Positions 60,808 through 64,000 of a DNA stretch of 64,000 nt are shown in pieces. The notes beneath the pieces are model-generated. The model did not search any database. It was not told the origin of the DNA and saw only the letters and a list, made by a program, of their open reading frames with translations. Position 1 is the stretch's first letter, and every line of letters starts with the position of its first letter. Source of the DNA: Halomonas sp. KAO (GTDB taxonomy: Bacteria > Pseudomonadota > Gammaproteobacteria > Pseudomonadales > Halomonadaceae); NCBI RefSeq assembly GCF_015595025.1, contig NZ_JADNRL010000024.1, positions 105,499 through 169,498 of the forward strand. Reading direction: 5' to 3'. The translations under genes were made by a program, and so were the position numbers.

Positions 60808-60884
60808 GGACCGGTAGTTCAGTTGGTTAGAATGCCGGCCTGTCACGCCGGAGGTCGCGGGTTCGAGTCCCGTCCGGTCCGCCA
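60808..60884 (+). tRNA. tRNA-Asp (anticodon GTC), copy 1
   Basis: 77 nt with CCA. Acceptor GGACCGG pairs with CCGGTCC, and anticodon loop CTGTCAC gives GTC. Confidence 0.98.
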
Positions 60885-60913
60885 ACGTGTTTCCAGTCAG
60901 TCAGCCCTGTTGC

Positions 60914-60990
60914 GGACCGGTAGTTCAGTTGGTTAGAATGCCGGCCTGTCACGCCGGAGGTCGCGGGTTCGAGTCCCGTCCGGTCCGCCA
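60914..60990 (+). tRNA. tRNA-Asp (anticodon GTC), copy 2
   Basis: Identical over 77 nt to the first copy, 29 bases downstream. Confidence 0.98.
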
Positions 60991-61039
60991 TCAAGGCTCG
61001 ACAGTCTCAAGCAAGTGCAGTATCCAGTGCGATTTACGT

Positions 61040-61116
61040 GGGTGATTAGCTCAGTTGGTTAGAGCACCAGCCTCACATGCTGGGGGTCACTGGTTCGAAT
61101 CCGGTATCACCCACCA
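61040..61116 (+). tRNA. tRNA-Val (anticodon CAC)
   Basis: 77 nt with CCA. Acceptor GGGTGAT pairs with ATCACCC, and anticodon loop CTCACAT gives CAC. It reads GTG codons; E. coli lacks a tRNA with this anticodon. One G-U pair in the T-stem. Confidence 0.96.
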
Positions 61117-61119
61117 CGC

Positions 61120-61196
61120 GGACCGGTAGTTCAGTTGGTTAGAATGCCGGCCTGTCACGCCGGAGGTCGCGGGTTCGAGTCCCGTCCGGTCCGCCA
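61120..61196 (+). tRNA. tRNA-Asp (anticodon GTC), copy 3
   Basis: Identical to the other two tRNA-Asp genes and only 3 bases after the tRNA-Val CAC gene, so processing must separate them from one precursor. Confidence 0.98.
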
Positions 61197-61213
61197 TTAT
61201 CGCCACGAATTCA

Positions 61214-61248
61214 GAAGCCCCGAGCCCAGTGCTCGGGGCTTCGTCGTT
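61214..61248 (+). terminator. Terminator of the tRNA-Val/Asp operon
   Basis: A perfect 12-bp stem, GAAGCCCCGAGC (61214-61225) with GCTCGGGGCTTC (61231-61242), then GTCGTTT. Confidence 0.85.
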
Positions 61249-61424
61249 TCAGCCCACTATAGCTTCACTTCAGAACTTCACTTCGGCAACTTCGCTTCAG
61301 CCGCCATCTGCAGTTCCCCTGTCCGCGCCTTCCTCTCGAGCCTCAACTGTCATACAGTTGTTTGAATTCGCCCGCTGCGCTCGGGCCCCGCTTGTCGCGG
61401 GTGCTCCCGATGCAGTGTCACGCC

Positions 61425-61469
61425 AACAACAAGGCGTTATGCCAACAATAAGGTGTATGTCAACAACAG
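61425..61469 (+). promoter_or_regulatory. Three CA-motif-like leader repeats before fadH
   Basis: AACAACAA (61425-61432), AACAATAA (61444-61451) and AACAACAG (61462-61469), spaced 19 and 18 bases, each inside a related CCAACAAYAAGG-type unit. The first two match AAnAAnAA, the Hfq/Crc catabolite-activity motif of pseudomonads; the third touches the ribosome site. Confidence 0.5.
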
Positions 61470-61481
61470 AGGAGTGCCGCC

Positions 61482-63494
61482 GTGGCCGCTTATCCCCACC
61501 TCTTTCGGTCCCTGCGGCTGGGTCACCTGACCCTGCCGAACCGGGTACTGATGGGTTCCATGCACACCAATCTGGAAGAGAGGCCGAACGGCTTCGAGCG
61601 CCTGGCGACCTTCTATGCCGAGCGCGCCCGAGAGGGTGTCGGACTGATCGTGACCGGAGGCATCGCCCCGAATCCCGAGGGCGCCGTCTTTCAGGGGGCG
61701 GCGACCCTCGAGCATGAGGCGCAGCTGGGCGATCACCGTCGGGTGATCGATGCGGTGCACGGCGAGGGAGGGCGGATCTGCATGCAGATCCTGCATGCCG
61801 GGCGCTATGCCTATACGCCGGAGCTGGTGGCGCCTTCGGCGATCCAGGCGCCCATCAACCCCTTTGCCCCCCGGGCGCTGGGTAGCGATGAGGTGGAGCG
61901 CCAGATCGACGACTATGTCCGCTGTGCCACCCTCGCCAGGCAGGCGGGTTACGATGGCGTGGAGGTGATGGGCTCGGAGGGCTACCTGATCAATCAGTTT
62001 ATCTGCCGGCGAACCAATCATCGCGACGATGAGTGGGGGGGCGCCTTCGAGAACCGAATTCGCTTCCCGCTGGAGATCATGCGGCGCATTCGCGCGGCGG
62101 TGGGGGCGGATTTCGCGGTCATCTTCCGGCTCTCCATGATCGACCTGGTCGAGGAGGGCAGCACCCATGACGAGGTGGTGGCCCTGGCCAGGGCGCTCGA
62201 GGCCGCCGGCGCCGACGCCCTCAATACCGGCATCGGCTGGCATGAGGCAAGGGTGCCGACCATCGTCACCAGCGTGCCCCGGGCGGCGTTCACCGAGGTG
62301 ACCCGGCGGCTGAGGGGGGCGGTCTCCCTGCCCTTGATCACCACCAACCGCATCAATATGCCGGAGGTCGCCGAACGGGTGCTGGCCGAAGACCATGCCG
62401 ACATGGTCAGCATGGCGCGACCCTTTCTCGCCGATCCGGCCTGGGTCAGCAAGGCGGCGGCGGGGCGCAGCGACGAGATCAACACCTGCATTGCCTGCAA
62501 CCAGGCCTGCCTGGATCATACCTTCGAGGGCAAGCCGACCTCCTGCCTGGTCAATCCGCGGGCCGGCCATGAGACCGAGCTGGTCATCGAGCCGGCGACC
62601 ACGCCGCGGCGCATCGGCGTGGTCGGCGGCGGGCCGGCGGGTCTGGCCGCGGCGCTGACCGCGGCCCAGCGAGGCCACCGGGTGACGCTCTTCGAGCGAA
62701 GCCCCGAGCTGGGCGGTCAGTTTCACTATGCCCGCCAGATTCCCGGCAAGGAGGAGTTCGACGAGACCCTGCGCTACTTTCGAGTGATGCTGGACAAGCA
62801 CGGCGTGCAGCTGCGGCTCAACTGCGAGGCGGATGTGGCAGCGCTGCGCGACTTCGATGCGGTGGTGGTGGCCAGTGGTGTGCGCCCGCGCCGCCTCGAG
62901 CTGCCGGGCAGCGAGCACCCCAGGGTGATGAGTTATCCCGAGGCGATCCTGCACCCCGAGCGGGTCGGGCCGCGAGTCGCGATCATTGGCGCGGGGGGGA
63001 TCGGCTTCGACGTGGCGGAGCTGTTGACCCATGTTGGACAGCCCTCCCTGGATCGTGACGCCTGGTGCAGGGAGTGGGGCGTGGATCTCTCCGTCTCGTC
63101 GCCGGGCGGACTCAGGGCCCCGGAGCGTCCCGAGGTGCCGCGCCAGGTCTTCCTGCTCCAGCGCAAGCGCTCCAAGCCGGGCAAGGGGCTCGGCAAGACC
63201 ACCGGCTGGGTGCATCGGGCATCGCTGCGACAGCGAGGCATGGAGAGCCTGGCTGGCTGCGAGTATCTGCACATCGATGATGCCGGACTGCATATCCGGC
63301 ATGAGGACCAGTCGCGCCTGCTGGCGGTCGATACGGTGGTGGTCTGCGCCGGCCAGGAGCCGGTGCGTGATCTCTATGCGCCGCTGCGCGATGCCGGGGT
63401 GGTGGTGCATCTGGTCGGTGGCGCCTTCGAGCCCGGCGAGCTCGATGCCAAGCGCGCCATCGACCAGGGCACGCGGGTGGCCGCCGAACTCTGA
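61482..63494 (+). CDS. fadH: 2,4-dienoyl-CoA reductase (NADPH)
   Basis: Reduces 2,4-dienoyl-CoA in breakdown of unsaturated fatty acids. 670 residues: an Old Yellow Enzyme-type FMN barrel (residues 1-330; GRYAYTPELVAPSAIQAP and GYDGVEVMGSEGYLINQF), a 4Fe-4S motif CIACNQACLDHTF with the fourth Cys in SCLVNP, then FAD- and NADP-binding domains (GVVGGGPAGLAAAL, AIIGAGGIGFDVAE). The start is GTG with AGAGGAG eight bases upstream. It stands alone, with CA-rich repeats in the leader. Confidence 0.95.
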   Translation: MAAYPHLFRSLRLGHLTLPNRVLMGSMHTNLEERPNGFERLATFYAERAREGVGLIVTGGIAPNPEGAVFQGAATLEHEAQLGDHRRVIDAVHGEGGRICMQILHAGRYAYTPELVAPSAIQAPINPFAPRALGSDEVERQIDDYVRCATLARQAGYDGVEVMGSEGYLINQFICRRTNHRDDEWGGAFENRIRFPLEIMRRIRAAVGADFAVIFRLSMIDLVEEGSTHDEVVALARALEAAGADALNTGIGWHEARVPTIVTSVPRAAFTEVTRRLRGAVSLPLITTNRINMPEVAERVLAEDHADMVSMARPFLADPAWVSKAAAGRSDEINTCIACNQACLDHTFEGKPTSCLVNPRAGHETELVIEPATTPRRIGVVGGGPAGLAAALTAAQRGHRVTLFERSPELGGQFHYARQIPGKEEFDETLRYFRVMLDKHGVQLRLNCEADVAALRDFDAVVVASGVRPRRLELPGSEHPRVMSYPEAILHPERVGPRVAIIGAGGIGFDVAELLTHVGQPSLDRDAWCREWGVDLSVSSPGGLRAPERPEVPRQVFLLQRKRSKPGKGLGKTTGWVHRASLRQRGMESLAGCEYLHIDDAGLHIRHEDQSRLLAVDTVVVCAGQEPVRDLYAPLRDAGVVVHLVGGAFEPGELDAKRAIDQGTRVAAEL

Positions 63495-63516
63495 GAGCCG
63501 CCTGGCTGCCCCTTCT

Positions 63517-63547
63517 CGGGCCTGTCGTCACCGGGGCGACAGGCCCG
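63517..63547 (+). terminator. Hairpin after fadH
   Basis: CGGGCCTGTCG (63517-63527) pairs perfectly with CGACAGGCCCG (63537-63547) with a 9-nt loop. No T-run follows (CTGCGTTG), so its strength is unsure. Confidence 0.5.
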
Positions 63548-63727
63548 CTGCGTTGAATGACATGACGCCACGCCATCGAACCCTCCGCACCCCCTAGCGT
63601 TCATAAGAGTAAGCGGAACGTTGACTCACTATCCGTTGTGTCGAAACCCGCCTGTCTACGCTGTGAGTGACCCAGTTCTCGAGCGCCAAAGAGTCGGCGC
63701 CGAGCCATCGGGCTTAAGGAGGCATCG

Positions 63728-64000
63728 ATGAGCATCTTTGACCATGTGCAGAATCGTTTCGCCCGCGTCCAGCAGGAAGAGATGAACCTGCAGGAGTATC
63801 TGGAGCTATGCCGCGATGATCCGCTGGCCTATGCCTCGTCCGCCGAGCGCATGCTCCAGGCGATCGGCGAGCCGGAGGTCATCGACACGGCGAAGGATCC
63901 GCGGTTGTCACGCATCTTCTCCAACAAGGTGATTCGCCGCTATCCGGCCTTCGCCGAGTTCTACGGCATGGAGGAGGCCATCGAGCAGATCGTCGCCTAC
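63728..64000 (+). CDS. prkA: PrkA/YeaG serine protein kinase, 3' cut by window edge
   Basis: Only the first 91 codons are inside the window. The N-terminus MSIFDHVQNRF, the YASSAERMLQAIGEP segment, and SRIFSNKVIRRYPAFAEFYGMEEAIEQIV closely match the PrkA/YeaG AAA+ family before its Walker A motif, which lies past the edge. TAAGGAGG sits just before the ATG. In E. coli, yeaG is induced by starvation. A yeaH-like gene would be expected downstream. Confidence 0.93.
   Translation, partial: MSIFDHVQNRFARVQQEEMNLQEYLELCRDDPLAYASSAERMLQAIGEPEVIDTAKDPRLSRIFSNKVIRRYPAFAEFYGMEEAIEQIVAY

Noticed and set aside
60694..61196. Repeated 77-base units as a mobile or CRISPR-like repeat, or as an integration hot spot
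   Set aside because: Every unit folds as a complete tRNA; no integrase, direct repeat of a tRNA 3' end, or foreign cargo is present in the window.
61437..63410. 657-residue minus-strand frame opposite fadH
   Set aside because: Antisense of a complete fadH; composition is His/Gly/Arg-rich and unlike a real protein.

Overview
The window is about 64 kb of dense, GC-rich core chromosome from a gammaproteobacterium, most likely Halomonadaceae (Halomonas-like). That placement is inferred from high GC, acidic proteins, and a gene content that mixes pseudomonad-type systems (cbb3 oxidase with an Anr/Fnr regulator, a CrbS/CrbR-acs acetate switch, AceF with three lipoyl domains) with ordinary gamma-proteobacterial housekeeping genes. 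No prophage, insertion sequence, CRISPR array or clear pseudogene was found. The two genes at the edges (guaA, prkA) are cut by the window.

Layout. 1-7.3 kb: 3' part of guaA, a small membrane protein, an AraC regulator divergent from a periplasmic cytochrome P460-type protein, a dicarboxylate/amino-acid symporter, a catalase and a cold-shock protein. 7.6-13.3 kb: translationally overlapped scpA-scpB-rluB, two identical tRNA-Lys genes, nadA, and a BepA-like M48 protease. 13.4-21.9 kb: a TusA-like protein overlapped with an AI-2E/PerM permease, bcp, then dapA-bamC-MBL hydrolase-purC, trmO, a GNAT enzyme, nadC and ampD. 22-34.8 kb: aceE-aceF, adk, tsaB-rsmJ, plsB, a ClsB-like phospholipase D enzyme, a UPF0149 protein and sprT.

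34.8-47.7 kb is an acetate-assimilation module: acs; the LuxR-type response regulator crbR; its giant transporter-fused hybrid kinase crbS; the Na+/acetate symporter actP with its small DUF4212 partner; and a divergent pair encoding a cNMP/CBS/DUF294 nucleotidyltransferase-like protein and a DEDD exonuclease-like protein. A shared near-palindrome (TNNNACC-N2-GGTCTAA type, 7-2-7 layout like NarL sites) lies before acs and in the actP divergent region, and a weaker copy before crbR. I propose it as the CrbR operator. The 3' ends of convergent genes here carry mirrored 7-bp repeat arrays.

47.8-59.9 kb is the micro-oxic respiration block: ttcA, fnr/anr, hemN, a DsbD_2-type exporter, ccoS-ccoI-ccoH-ccoG (assembly) and ccoP-ccoQ-ccoO-ccoN (oxidase), with FNR/Anr-type boxes in front of hemN and ccoN. 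59.9-64 kb: an alpha/beta hydrolase, five tRNA genes (Val-TAC, Asp, Asp, Val-CAC, Asp), fadH with CA-rich leader repeats, and the start of prkA.
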